DNA of 64,000 bases from Salinibacter sp. 10B. Lineage in GTDB: Bacteria > Bacteroidota > Rhodothermia > Rhodothermales > Salinibacteraceae. How positions within the stretch are numbered: the first letter of the stretch is position 1; each line of letters opens with the position of its first letter. The notes below the pieces were generated by a model that was not told the origin of the DNA, did no database searches, and saw only the letters and a list, made by a program, of their open reading frames with translations. This document shows, in pieces, positions 44,475 through 55,958 of the stretch. The stretch spans positions 1,787,909 through 1,851,908 of the forward strand of contig NZ_MQWC01000004.1 in the NCBI RefSeq assembly GCF_002954405.1, written 5' to 3'. Both the position numbers and the translations under genes were made by a program.

Positions 44475-45494
44475 ATGTCCACCATGCACGCTGTTCAGGT
44501 TCCCGAGGCCGGCGGTGACTTCGAAACAGTTGAACGCCCGATCCCCACCCCTGCCCCCAACGAGATCCGCGTTCAGGTGGACGCCTGTGGCATCTGCCAC
44601 AGCGACGCCTTCGTGAAAGAGGGGACCTTTCCTGGCATCGACTATCCCCGCGTCCCGGGTCATGAGGTCGCTGGAGTTGTGGACGCCATCGGTGAGAACG
44701 TCTCCCAGTGGCAAGAGGGGGACCGCGTGGGCGTGGGCTGGCACGGCGGCCACTGCTTCACCTGCGATGCGTGCCGCGAAGGCGACTTTGTAAACTGCGA
44801 AAACGCGCTCATCACCGGCATCAGCTTTGACGGGGGATACGCCGAGTACATGACGGCCCCGGCCGAGGCCGTCGCAAAAATGCCCGACGATCTGTCCGCA
44901 GAAGAGGCAGCCCCACTTCTCTGCGCTGGCATTACAACCTACAATGCGCTTCGCAACCAGGGCCTCCGCCCGGGCGACCTCGTGGCCGTGCAGGGCATTG
45001 GCGGACTGGGCCACCTGGGAGTCCAGTACGCAGCGGCGATGGGCTGTGAGGTGGCTGCCCTTTCGACGAGCGCGGACAAGGAGGACCTCGCCCTCACCCT
45101 CGGGGCCTCGCACTTTATCGACGCCTCGTCGGACGACGCCGCAGAGGCCCTTCAGGCGCTCGGGGGCGCCGACCTCATTCTCGCGACCGCGCCCAATTCG
45201 GATGCGATCACATCCGTCGTTGGCGGGCTTGGCCGGGACGGCTCGCTCGTTATCGTAGCCGCAACTGGAGACCCCGTAGAGGTGCCTCCGATGGCGCTTA
45301 TTCAAGGCCGAAAGTCTGTCTCGGGCTGGCCTAGCGGCAGCGCCAATGACTCGGAGGACACGCTCGACTTCAGCGCGCTCACCGGCGTCACGCCTGAGAT
45401 TGAAACCTTTCCCCTCAACGAGGCGGGCACAGCCTACGACCGTATGATGACGAACGAGGCTCGCTTCCGCGCTGTGCTCACAATGAATCATTAA
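44475..45494 (+). CDS. Zinc-dependent alcohol dehydrogenase
   Basis: 339 aa medium-chain dehydrogenase. Catalytic zinc ligands: Cys in DACGICHSD, His/Glu in VPGHEVAG, and Cys in PLLCAGITTYNAL. Structural zinc ligands: four cysteines in HCFTCDACREGDFVNC. The Rossmann motif is VQGIGGLGHLGVQYA, and an Asp-like acceptor is replaced by STSADK, suggesting NADP or a mixed preference (weak inference). The closest class is the AdhA/propanol-preferring alcohol dehydrogenase family. The ATG at 44475 is accepted; ATG at 44484 is possible. It is a single gene. Confidence 0.93.
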   Translation: MSTMHAVQVPEAGGDFETVERPIPTPAPNEIRVQVDACGICHSDAFVKEGTFPGIDYPRVPGHEVAGVVDAIGENVSQWQEGDRVGVGWHGGHCFTCDACREGDFVNCENALITGISFDGGYAEYMTAPAEAVAKMPDDLSAEEAAPLLCAGITTYNALRNQGLRPGDLVAVQGIGGLGHLGVQYAAAMGCEVAALSTSADKEDLALTLGASHFIDASSDDAAEALQALGGADLILATAPNSDAITSVVGGLGRDGSLVIVAATGDPVEVPPMALIQGRKSVSGWPSGSANDSEDTLDFSALTGVTPEIETFPLNEAGTAYDRMMTNEARFRAVLTMNH

Positions 45495-45524
45495 ACGAGT
45501 CCTCGCCCGGCTTCCGCCCACCCA

Positions 45525-46373
45525 TTAAAGGTAGTCGCGCGGCTCTACAAGGGTCATATTCGGGTGGCCCCGAACAAACTGCCGAAGAAAGGCGGAATGG
45601 CCGGCCCCGAAGAGGACGATTGCCCGGTCGCCGGGGGCCGTGACGGCGGTCAGATTGGCAAAAATGTGCAGGTTGCGGTTGTAGTACGCCCGCACGGGAC
45701 GAACCCCGATGTTCGTCGAGTCGGCTCCCACTTCTAACATGCGCATGTACGGCGCGTAGAGGGTTTGGATGACATCGGGGTCGTTCAGGTGCCGCAGCAT
45801 GCTCCCGATCGGGGCCTGCCCGATACTGTCGAACTCGGCCACCAATCGGCGGCCGTACCGTTTGTAGTATTGGAGGAAAGAGGGCCTGTGCGTCTGCGCG
45901 TAGGCCCTCACCGTATCGATCGGAAACGAACGATCATGATGGTCAACTGGGTGGATGTAGTCGTGGTCGGCCCTGTCAGCGAGGCGAAAGCCGAGCTGCT
46001 GCCGCTCATTGGGCGTCAACTCATGCCCCCCCGTCCGGTAGGCCTGGTACACGCTATCGAGCGTCGCTGCCTCACGCTCCGGCCACTCGACAGCGATCAC
46101 TGTCGGCCGGAAATCCAGCAGAGAATCGACCACCGTCTGGATCTGGTTCTGCCGCTCCGGGGTGGTCACGTCCCCGACGCGAGGATTGAACGTGTCCTGT
46201 CCCGGATTGGCAAAGTGCAAGGACCCAAGCACCATGACGTGGATCGTGGAGTCGGGCGCCGGGGACGCACGGCCAGCCTTCCCTTGTCCCCTTGCGGATA
46301 ACTCCCCCGATACGGCCCCTCCCCCTGCCACAATCCACAGAGCGACAAACACACGGAGGATCGTATGATGCAT
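45525..46373 (-). CDS. DUF5694 domain-containing exported protein
   Basis: 282 aa with a signal peptide (LRVFVALWIVAGGGAV). The rest resembles DUF5694 and is distantly like the TraB/ChaN/Tiki fold: VMVLGSLHFANPGQD near the start, VIAVEWPEREAATLD, and IVLFGAGHSAFLRQFV near the end, where the His of LGSLHF and of GAGHS could bind metal. The activity is unknown; a metal-dependent hydrolase is possible. It converges with the alcohol dehydrogenase across 30 bp. Confidence 0.82.
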   Translation of the reverse strand: MHHTILRVFVALWIVAGGGAVSGELSARGQGKAGRASPAPDSTIHVMVLGSLHFANPGQDTFNPRVGDVTTPERQNQIQTVVDSLLDFRPTVIAVEWPEREAATLDSVYQAYRTGGHELTPNERQQLGFRLADRADHDYIHPVDHHDRSFPIDTVRAYAQTHRPSFLQYYKRYGRRLVAEFDSIGQAPIGSMLRHLNDPDVIQTLYAPYMRMLEVGADSTNIGVRPVRAYYNRNLHIFANLTAVTAPGDRAIVLFGAGHSAFLRQFVRGHPNMTLVEPRDYL

Positions 46374-46464
46374 TGATCAGCGATTCTTTCGTTACGATTA
46401 TCGGATGGGAAAAACGTAACGGCCGCGAAGGGAGGATAAAAGTCCCACCAAGACATCTTGAGGG

Positions 46465-46507
46465 CTCCTCAACACAGTAACCCGGGGTCCCAGATGCCGT
46501 TGAGGAG
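46465..46507 (+). promoter_or_regulatory. Leader hairpin of the MFS transporter gene
   Basis: Perfect 9-bp arms CTCCTCAAC (46465-46473) and GTTGAGGAG (46499-46507) enclose a 25-nt loop, ending 33 bp before the ATG at 46541. The right arm contains GAGGAG, a Shine-Dalgarno-like sequence but too far upstream to serve this start. Confidence 0.4.
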
Positions 46508-46540
46508 GCGAGCGCTGGACTTTTCTCTGCTTCCGTGCCC

Positions 46541-47833
46541 ATGGCGTCCTCGCCCAACCCTGCTGTTTCGTCTGCGCTGATTCGCCGAAGTCCTGTCTAC
46601 TACGGCTGGATTGTCCTGGCCATCTCGACGCTCGGCATGGCAGCGACCCTTCCGGGCCAGACGGCAGGGGTCTCGCTCTTCATCGATGCCTTTATCGAAG
46701 ACCTTGGCCTCTCACGGTCGGCCGTCTCCTGGTTCTACACGGCGGCTACGGTGCTCGGCTCTCTCGCCCTGCCCCTCGTGGGACGGCTGCTGGACCGCTT
46801 CGGACCGCGTCGCATGGCGGTGGGCATTATTGCATGCTTTGCCGCTAGCTGCGTAGGAATGAGTTGGGTAAGCGGATGGATCGGCGTGTTTGTGGGCTTC
46901 GTGTGCCTGCGTGGATTCGGACAGGGAGCGCTCGGCCTCATCAACAACCACTCGGTCAACCTGTGGTTTGAGCGGCGGCGCGGACTGGCTGTTGGCATCC
47001 TGGGCCTTGGAATGGCCGGAGCCACAGCGCTCTTTCCTCCGCTCATTGACGAAGGCATTCAGGCCTACGGCTGGCAAACAACCTACCTCATCATGGGCGG
47101 CCTCTTGGCGGTCACCATGCTGCCGCTCGGGGCACTGCTCTACCGCGACGCCCCGGAACGCTACGGCCTCTCGGCCGACGAGCCGGCGGCCCCCGCAGAG
47201 TCGTCGTCCGAGGACGAGGCAACTGTGCGCGGGGTGAAGCCGGACACGGCCTATCGAACGTGGACCTTCTGGCTCTTCACCGTGGCTGGAGTGTGCACGG
47301 CGGGCTTCGGCACCGGTCTTCTCTTCCATCATTTCTCGATTCTGGAGGAGGTCGGCGTGGGCCGCGACTTGGCCGCGCAGTTCTTCATTCCGCTCGGCGT
47401 GGTCACGGCCGCCTTCAACGTCGGCACGGGCTGGCTCGTGGACCGCTACCCGCCCCGCTTCCTGCTGGGATTGCAGCTCACCCTCTTCGGCGCCATGATG
47501 GGCCTTCTCCCGGTCGTGAACACGACGGTCGAGGTCTGGGCCTACGGCAGTGTCTTCGGGGTCGCACAGGGCATGCAGCAGGCCCTTCTGGGGAGCGCAT
47601 ACGCCTACTACTTCGGGCGCCTGCACCACGGCACGATCCGCGGCCTCGCCAATACCGTCTTTATCGGCGGCACGGCCATCGGCCCGGCGGTATTGGCCCT
47701 GGGCCCCGATTTCATGAGCGGCTTTGCCCCAATCCTCTGGATCATTACGCCCATCCCCCTCCTGCTTGCCCTTGCGTCTTTTGGGGCATGGGTCCTGAAC
47801 TGGGACGCGTCGGTGCTGGTAGAAACAGACTAA
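46541..47833 (+). CDS. MFS transporter (OFA / monocarboxylate-porter-like)
   Basis: 430 aa with twelve helices. The first half has the loop 2-3 motif GRLLDRFGPRR and a GFGQGALGLINNHSVNLWF stretch; a polar acidic loop (SSSEDEATVRG) divides the halves; the second half has GWLVDRYPPRF and GVAQGMQQALLGSAYAYYFGR. The pattern fits oxalate/formate antiporter or monocarboxylate porter families, substrate unknown. The ATG at 46541 is preferred to a GTG two codons upstream. queE follows 67 bp later on the same strand. Confidence 0.9.
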   Translation: MASSPNPAVSSALIRRSPVYYGWIVLAISTLGMAATLPGQTAGVSLFIDAFIEDLGLSRSAVSWFYTAATVLGSLALPLVGRLLDRFGPRRMAVGIIACFAASCVGMSWVSGWIGVFVGFVCLRGFGQGALGLINNHSVNLWFERRRGLAVGILGLGMAGATALFPPLIDEGIQAYGWQTTYLIMGGLLAVTMLPLGALLYRDAPERYGLSADEPAAPAESSSEDEATVRGVKPDTAYRTWTFWLFTVAGVCTAGFGTGLLFHHFSILEEVGVGRDLAAQFFIPLGVVTAAFNVGTGWLVDRYPPRFLLGLQLTLFGAMMGLLPVVNTTVEVWAYGSVFGVAQGMQQALLGSAYAYYFGRLHHGTIRGLANTVFIGGTAIGPAVLALGPDFMSGFAPILWIITPIPLLLALASFGAWVLNWDASVLVETD

Positions 47834-47900
47834 CAGCCTCTGTGCCGTTCCCGAGCGCAGGGGCCTCGCACATGTCCCTTCCCAATCGGCCTCTGTCTCC

Positions 47901-48623
47901 ATGCCTCGTCCGTTTTCTGCCCCCTCCTACCGGGTAAAGCACGTCTTCCAAACGGTGCAGGGAGAAGGCTTTTGGGTGGGGCGGCCTGCTCTGTTCGTCC
48001 GGCTGGTGAGCTGCAACATGTGGAGCGGCTACGAGGCTGACCGCGCCCGTGACGCCGACCGCACCGGGGCCGACTGCCCGCGCTGGTGCGACACGGATTT
48101 TACCAAGGAGGGCGCCTCGACCCTCACGGCCGACCAGTTGACCGATCAAATGCGTGAGATTGGAGGCCCTGCCATTGACTTCTGTGTGCTGACGGGCGGA
48201 GAGCCGCTTCTCCAGGCCGACGCTGCGCTCGTTCATGCCCTGCACGAGGCCGGATACGAGGTCGCCCTTGAAACCAACGGCACGGTCCCGCTCGCCGACG
48301 CGTTCGGCAACGACAATTCCGAACAGTTGCATACGCCGGACTGGGTCACGTGCAGCCCGAAACGTCCGGAAGACCAACTCGCGCTGGAGCGGTACGACGA
48401 ACTTAAGCTCATCGTCCCCGACTATCGACCGTCCAACTACGCTCAGTTCGCCGAGCACGCAACACCCCATTCCATCAACGGTCGGGAACGACGACTGCTC
48501 TGGCTCCAGCCGGAGGACGGCCCGCGGTTGGAGGAGGCACAAGCAATGGCCGTTGACCTCGCACTGAAGCACCCCGAGTGGCGTGTAAGCACGCAGACGC
48601 ACAAGGTATTGAACGTGAAGTAG
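47901..48623 (+). CDS. queE: 7-carboxy-7-deazaguanine synthase QueE (unusual cluster motif)
   Basis: 240 aa radical SAM enzyme turning 6-carboxytetrahydropterin into CDG on the way to queuosine. KHVFQTVQGEGFWVGRPALFVRL, LTGGEPLLQ, ALETNGT and the late SPKRP segment are family hallmarks. The iron-sulfur cysteines are spaced CX20CX3C (SCNMW...DCPRWCDTDF), while typical QueE has CX3CX2C, and some members CX14CX2C. CDTDF after the last Cys is retained. The ATG at 47901 is clear. queC, queD and queF are not in the window. Confidence 0.92.
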   Translation: MPRPFSAPSYRVKHVFQTVQGEGFWVGRPALFVRLVSCNMWSGYEADRARDADRTGADCPRWCDTDFTKEGASTLTADQLTDQMREIGGPAIDFCVLTGGEPLLQADAALVHALHEAGYEVALETNGTVPLADAFGNDNSEQLHTPDWVTCSPKRPEDQLALERYDELKLIVPDYRPSNYAQFAEHATPHSINGRERRLLWLQPEDGPRLEEAQAMAVDLALKHPEWRVSTQTHKVLNVK

Positions 48624-48762
48624 GGCCCCGTCCGCCCGCCGTTCTCGTGTGTGATTTCCTGTTCTTGAAGCGTGATGCGTGTGAGCGCGACGGACGTCCG
48701 ATCACGCCCTCCCGGTCCCGCATTTCGATCCCTCCGTGCTCGCGTCCGACAGAGGAGATCCT

Positions 48763-50217
48763 CTACCGCGGGGTATGCGCCTCGTTCATGAGCGTAGTCA
48801 TGCGCGTCACGATGTCGGGATGGGCATCCGCCACGTTCTCCGACTCCGCCGGATCCGCATTGAGATTATAGAGCTCCGGTGTGCCTCCCCCAATCGAGTC
48901 GCGCACGGCCTTCCAGGGCCCCTGCCGGACGGCCTGCCTCCCCCGAAATTCCCAGTAGAGGTGATCGTGGGCGGCCTGTTGGGCAGAGTCGCCCACCAGC
49001 GTGGGAACGAGCGAGATGCTGTCGATCCCATCCGGCGGGGGAGTGCCGGCAAGAGCCGCGAAGGTGCGCATGTAATCGCCGAAGTAGCTGGGAAGGGCGG
49101 TGGTCCGTCCCGCGGGCACGCGTCCCGGCCACCAGGCAATTTGGGGAACCCGAATGCCCCCCTCGTACAGATCGCGTTTGCTGCCGCGCAGCGGTCCATT
49201 GGAGTTGAAATACGCTGGTTGGTATCCGCCTTCCTCGTGCGGCCCGTTGTCGGACGTAAAGAGAACCAGTGTATTCTCCGCCACTCCGTTCGACTCGACC
49301 CGGTCCAGAAGCCGTCCTACCCCCTGATCCAGACGCGAAATCATTGCGGCGTAGGCTGCCTTCGGGGTCGGCTGGGCGGTGTAGTGATTTCCCGAAAACG
49401 GCGTTTCGTCGAAGACGCTGTTCCCGTCAGCATTCAGGTACGGCGCGAGTGCATCGTCGGGCACCGATAAGGACGCATGCGGAATCGTTACCGGCAAATA
49501 TGCAAAGAATGGGCTGTCGCTCTGGCTATGCGTATCGATAAACGAAAGCGCCTGCTCTATGATGGCATCATGACTGTAGGTTGCCCGACGAAGAGGAGGC
49601 CCCGATCCGGGATGCTGAAAATTTGGGGGTGCGGAATCGTCGACCTCGTTCCCCTGCAGCGGAACGCGCCGGAGCGAGTCTCGGCTGCTCTCGAACAGAA
49701 ATTCCGGCCAATAAAAGTGCGCCCGGCGCTGTCCAATATATCCGTAGAAGCGGTCGAACCCCTGCCGATGGGGAACGCCAACACTTCCAGGCGCCCCGAG
49801 TCCCCACTTGCCGAACGCCCCGGTCGTGTACCCCGCCTCCTGAAGCACCTCGGCCACCGTGATCGTCGAGTCGGGAAGCGGCTGCTGACCGATCGGCATT
49901 ACCTCTTCGTTTCCCCGAATGGGCGTGCGGCCTGTGTGCTGCCCCGTCATGAGCACGCTGCGGGACGGGGCACAGACCGTCGACCCGGAATAGAACTGGG
50001 TAAACCGGAGCCCCTCTTCTGCCATCTGATCGAGGTGGGGCGTTTGAATGTGGTCCTGCCCATAGCTGCCAAGATCTCCGTACCCGAGGTCGTCGGCTAC
50101 AATGAGTATAATGTTAGGCCGAGGGGGGGCATTGCTTGCTTCCTCCTGTCCTGAACACCCACTCAAAATTAAGGCCGTGAGGAGAAATACGGGGACGGTT
50201 CGGCAAAGGTGTGACAT
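48763..50217 (-). CDS. Sulfatase (arylsulfatase family) lipoprotein
   Basis: 484 aa S1-family sulfatase. Signal peptide with a lipobox LILSGC. Metal and active-site motifs: LIVADDLGYGDLGSYG, the formylglycine motif CAPSR (Cys to be converted to formylglycine) in STVCAPSRSVLMTGQH, and GKWGLG, then FTSDNGPH and GPLRGSKRDLYEGGIRVP. An intact CXPXR suggests activity if a maturase is present. It is the last gene of the three-gene operon (sulfatase, DUF6807, sulfatase). The ATG at 50217 is used, not an upstream TTG. Confidence 0.94.
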   Translation of the reverse strand: MSHLCRTVPVFLLTALILSGCSGQEEASNAPPRPNIILIVADDLGYGDLGSYGQDHIQTPHLDQMAEEGLRFTQFYSGSTVCAPSRSVLMTGQHTGRTPIRGNEEVMPIGQQPLPDSTITVAEVLQEAGYTTGAFGKWGLGAPGSVGVPHRQGFDRFYGYIGQRRAHFYWPEFLFESSRDSLRRVPLQGNEVDDSAPPNFQHPGSGPPLRRATYSHDAIIEQALSFIDTHSQSDSPFFAYLPVTIPHASLSVPDDALAPYLNADGNSVFDETPFSGNHYTAQPTPKAAYAAMISRLDQGVGRLLDRVESNGVAENTLVLFTSDNGPHEEGGYQPAYFNSNGPLRGSKRDLYEGGIRVPQIAWWPGRVPAGRTTALPSYFGDYMRTFAALAGTPPPDGIDSISLVPTLVGDSAQQAAHDHLYWEFRGRQAVRQGPWKAVRDSIGGGTPELYNLNADPAESENVADAHPDIVTRMTTLMNEAHTPR

Positions 50218-50248
50218 GGAAATCAACAGTTCCGAAAGAAATTGGCTG

Positions 50249-51478
50249 TTAGTGATCGATGCGGGTGACGGTCACCGCAGGTGGATAGGCGTAATCGGTC
50301 CAGAGGCGGTCGAGTGCTTTCGGGTTCGGCGGGCCGTCGAAGACCACGAACCGATACCGGGCCTCGTAGGGCTCCCCGGGCCGAATGGACCAGCGACCGA
50401 GTTGGGAGGGCGCGTAACAAAAGTACGGCATCTCGGGATGAATGCGCACGGGCTGGGGAGAACGCACGTTGGTAGGATGGCTCAGCATGGCGAGCCCCGC
50501 ACGCCGGCCGTCCACCTCGCCCCCGATGTACGTCCAACGCGCCCGCGTCTCATTGCCGTTCGACCGGTCTTTTCCCGCCGACGTTTGGAAGTGGGCCCCA
50601 TCGGGCCCATACCAGGCATCCCGCCCGCGCACGGCCACGCCACCGTAGTGATAAGGCGGAAGCACAAGCGGACTTTCCGATGCGGTTGCCTGTACGACGG
50701 TGAGGTCAAAGAGACGGTAGGAAAACTCTTCTGCTTCCGATTCCACGTCGTACACCCGAAGGGTCCACTGTTCATACAGAGCCGTCACCGGCTCGGCGGC
50801 TGCGTAGTCGACGTAGCGGTGCCGTGCCCGGAGCCCCGCCTGTACGGGCCCACTCCAGGTCGAATCGAGGGCCATAGGCACCACCGCCCCGGTGCCCTTC
50901 TGCATATTCCAAAAGTCGGGTGTGCGCCCCCGGAATTCAGTATTCGTCCAGGCCGACCAGAGCCCGTGATGGTGCGGATGTCCCTCCGCATAGTCGCCCG
51001 TCACGACGCGCCCCGATGGGGTGCGAACGGGATGTACGTATCCTCCTCGTAGGTAAACGGAATCCAATTCCGGACGTGGAAGCGGCCGCTCTTCGGTCCA
51101 GTACCGAAGTACTGGCTGGCCGTCCACTGACACAGCAAGCGAACGGGGGTGGGAGCGAAGGGAAACGCTGTCCGCCGCCATACGGCCCCGCTCCAGCCGG
51201 TAGGTCCGCCGTGTACCGGCCGCCAGCCGATCGAGCACGAACCAGGCCCGATTGTCCCCAACCTGAAGAGGAACAGCCTCTCCGCCGCGCGTCTCCAGAT
51301 GATAGGAGGAAGCCGGTAGATTCGGGGGCAGAGAAAAGGACACGAGCGTCTGACGCCGCTCCACGTCGCCCGCAGCAACCGTCACCTCGTACGACACGTC
51401 TGCGTCCTGCGCAAAAGCGGAACCAGGGCCCAAGAAAAGAAGGAGCGGAAGGAGCGCCCACGTGGGTACGTATTGCAT
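50249..51478 (-). CDS. DUF6807 (PmoA-like) exported protein
   Basis: 409 aa exported protein with signal peptide (TWALLPLLLFLGPGSAFAQ). It belongs to the DUF6807 / 'PmoA family' group, which are beta-sandwich proteins unrelated to methane monooxygenase. The hallmark is GDYAEGHPHHHGLWSAWTN, with the His cluster; other typical stretches are LPPYHYGGVAVRG, YIGGEVDGRRAGLAMLSHPTN and YEARYRFVVFDG. Such genes sit with glycoside hydrolases and sulfatases, so a role in glycan degradation is likely. It lies 29 bp after one sulfatase and 31 bp before the other. Confidence 0.88.
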   Translation of the reverse strand: MQYVPTWALLPLLLFLGPGSAFAQDADVSYEVTVAAGDVERRQTLVSFSLPPNLPASSYHLETRGGEAVPLQVGDNRAWFVLDRLAAGTRRTYRLERGRMAADSVSLRSHPRSLAVSVDGQPVLRYWTEERPLPRPELDSVYLRGGYVHPVRTPSGRVVTGDYAEGHPHHHGLWSAWTNTEFRGRTPDFWNMQKGTGAVVPMALDSTWSGPVQAGLRARHRYVDYAAAEPVTALYEQWTLRVYDVESEAEEFSYRLFDLTVVQATASESPLVLPPYHYGGVAVRGRDAWYGPDGAHFQTSAGKDRSNGNETRARWTYIGGEVDGRRAGLAMLSHPTNVRSPQPVRIHPEMPYFCYAPSQLGRWSIRPGEPYEARYRFVVFDGPPNPKALDRLWTDYAYPPAVTVTRIDH

Positions 51479-51507
51479 GCCTCACCAAGCCGACGAGTAC
51501 GGAGGAA

Positions 51508-52989
51508 TTACTGATGGGTGGAGCCGTCAGGGATTTTCCGTTCGTCCTGCTGCCCCCCACGCGGACGCTTGAGAGGAATGCTCATGCCCCCCGTCGCCTC
51601 CAGCCGATCAAAGAGCCGATTGCGCAGGCTGTCGGCCAGTTCCGAGCGTACATTGATGAGGTTGTGCATCTCTTCCGGATCACGCTGGACATTGTAGAGC
51701 TCGTTTTTATCCCAAAGGCCGTAGTAGAAGACGTACTTCCACCGATCAGTCCGAAGACCAAACATGGTGGGGGTGTGCGGGAAATTCCACTCCCAGTAAT
51801 ACTCGTACAGAATCGACTCGCGCCAGTCCACGTCCGGCTGCCCCTGTAGAAGCGGCAGCGCAGACCGTCCGTCGATCTTGTTGACTGGCTCGGCGTCGGC
51901 TACGTCCAGGATCGTCGGCGCGACATCGATATTCTGCACCATCTCCTCAATCGTGCGTCCCTCCTCGATGAAGCCCGGCGCCCAGGCCAGCATCGGTACG
52001 CGCACGGACGGTGCGTACATCTGGCGCTTGTCGATGAGGCCGTGCTCTCCCCACATAAAGCCGTTGTCGCCCATGTAGATGACGAGTGTATTGTCCGCCT
52101 GCCCACTCTCCTCCAAATAATCGAGCACCCGTCCAATCTGCCGGTCCATCGAATAGAGCGACTCGCAGTAGTTGCGCAGCCGCCGGTCAAAGGAGTCCAT
52201 TCCGAGGTGATACATGTGCTCCACCCCGTGCCAGCCGTAGCGCTGTTCCTGCACCCAGTCCGGCTTCATCAGATAGTTCTCCCGGATGTTTTTCATGGAC
52301 TGCGGATGCGGCATTGTCTCGTCCGCATAGCGCTCCTCGTCCTTCGGGTGCGGCGTGAAGGGGCTGTGGACGTTCTTGTGCGAGAGGTACATAAAGAAGG
52401 GCTCTTCGCCCTCCCGCTCCGTCAGCCACTGCAGGGCCTGGTCGGTAATTACGTTGGCCGTGTAGCCCTCGAAGTCCCGCTCAGTGCCGTTGATATTGAG
52501 GGTGGGATCAAAGTACGGCCCCTGCCCCCGAAAGCTGGCCCACTGATCAAAGCCGCGGCGCGGCTCGGCACTGGCGCGGCCCATGTGCCATTTGCCAAAG
52601 AAAGCCGTCTGGTAGCCTCTCTCTTGTAGAGTCTCCGGAAAAAAGTGGGTCGTGTCTGGCACCATGCGCTGGTTGTCAACCACACCGTGACGGTGGGCGT
52701 GCTGCCCCGTGAGGATCGAGGCGCGGCTCGGGGAGCACAGGCTGGTTCCCACGAAGGCATTGGCCAGGTGGACGCCCTCTCGGCGCATTCGGTCCAGGTT
52801 GGGAGTCTCAAGAAAGTCGGGGGCGCGATCGTGAAAGCCCATGAAATCGTACCGGTGATCGTCGCTGAAGATAAACACGACGTTTTCTGGCACATCGCTC
52901 GACTGGGCCGGGGCGAGCCGCGGCCCGACGAAGAGCAGAAGACAAAAGATGAGGAGACGCACCTGGAAACGAGATTTGGAAACAGGCAC
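51508..52989 (-). CDS. Sulfatase (arylsulfatase family), secreted
   Basis: 493 aa S1-family sulfatase, first in the operon. Signal peptide RLLIFCLLLFVGPRLAPAQ. Motifs: VFIFSDDHRYDFMGFH, the CSPSR formylglycine motif in TSLCSPSRASILTGQHAHRHG, FGKWHMG, and YMGDNGFMWGEHGLIDKRQMYAPSVRVPML. Sequence features such as SHKNVHSPF and the C-terminal DRWKYVFYYG fit heparan/N-acetylglucosamine-type or iduronate-like sulfatases, but the substrate is open. It starts with a GTG at 52989. katG is divergent upstream. Confidence 0.93.
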   Translation of the reverse strand: MPVSKSRFQVRLLIFCLLLFVGPRLAPAQSSDVPENVVFIFSDDHRYDFMGFHDRAPDFLETPNLDRMRREGVHLANAFVGTSLCSPSRASILTGQHAHRHGVVDNQRMVPDTTHFFPETLQERGYQTAFFGKWHMGRASAEPRRGFDQWASFRGQGPYFDPTLNINGTERDFEGYTANVITDQALQWLTEREGEEPFFMYLSHKNVHSPFTPHPKDEERYADETMPHPQSMKNIRENYLMKPDWVQEQRYGWHGVEHMYHLGMDSFDRRLRNYCESLYSMDRQIGRVLDYLEESGQADNTLVIYMGDNGFMWGEHGLIDKRQMYAPSVRVPMLAWAPGFIEEGRTIEEMVQNIDVAPTILDVADAEPVNKIDGRSALPLLQGQPDVDWRESILYEYYWEWNFPHTPTMFGLRTDRWKYVFYYGLWDKNELYNVQRDPEEMHNLINVRSELADSLRNRLFDRLEATGGMSIPLKRPRGGQQDERKIPDGSTHQ

Positions 52990-55685
<2,696 letters not shown>

Positions 55686-55756
55686 CTCTGTCCCTCCACG
55701 GCACATGGGGCCTCGGCCCCTCCGCCGAGGAGCGAAGAAACCCATACGTCGACGAC

Positions 55757-55793
55757 GAAAGGCAGTCCGGAAACGGGCTGCCTTTCTTATTTT
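55757..55793 (+). terminator. Rho-independent terminator of katG
   Basis: Arms GAAAGGCAG (55757-55765) and CTGCCTTTC (55778-55786) pair perfectly, with extra CC/GG pairing inside, followed by TTATTTT. It lies about 70 bp after the katG stop. Confidence 0.9.
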
Positions 55794-55958
55794 CGATTGG
55801 GACTTCCCGAGCCACAGAGAGTTGGGAAATGGGCCGTCCCGTCGAAACCGGGGTCCCAAAGAAATCAACGACAAGACCCAGCAAGGCTTAACGATCCGCG
55901 CACTGGTATGTCCTCATTCAAACGTGCCGGACACGTGTACGTGACAGCTCCCGCCCCC

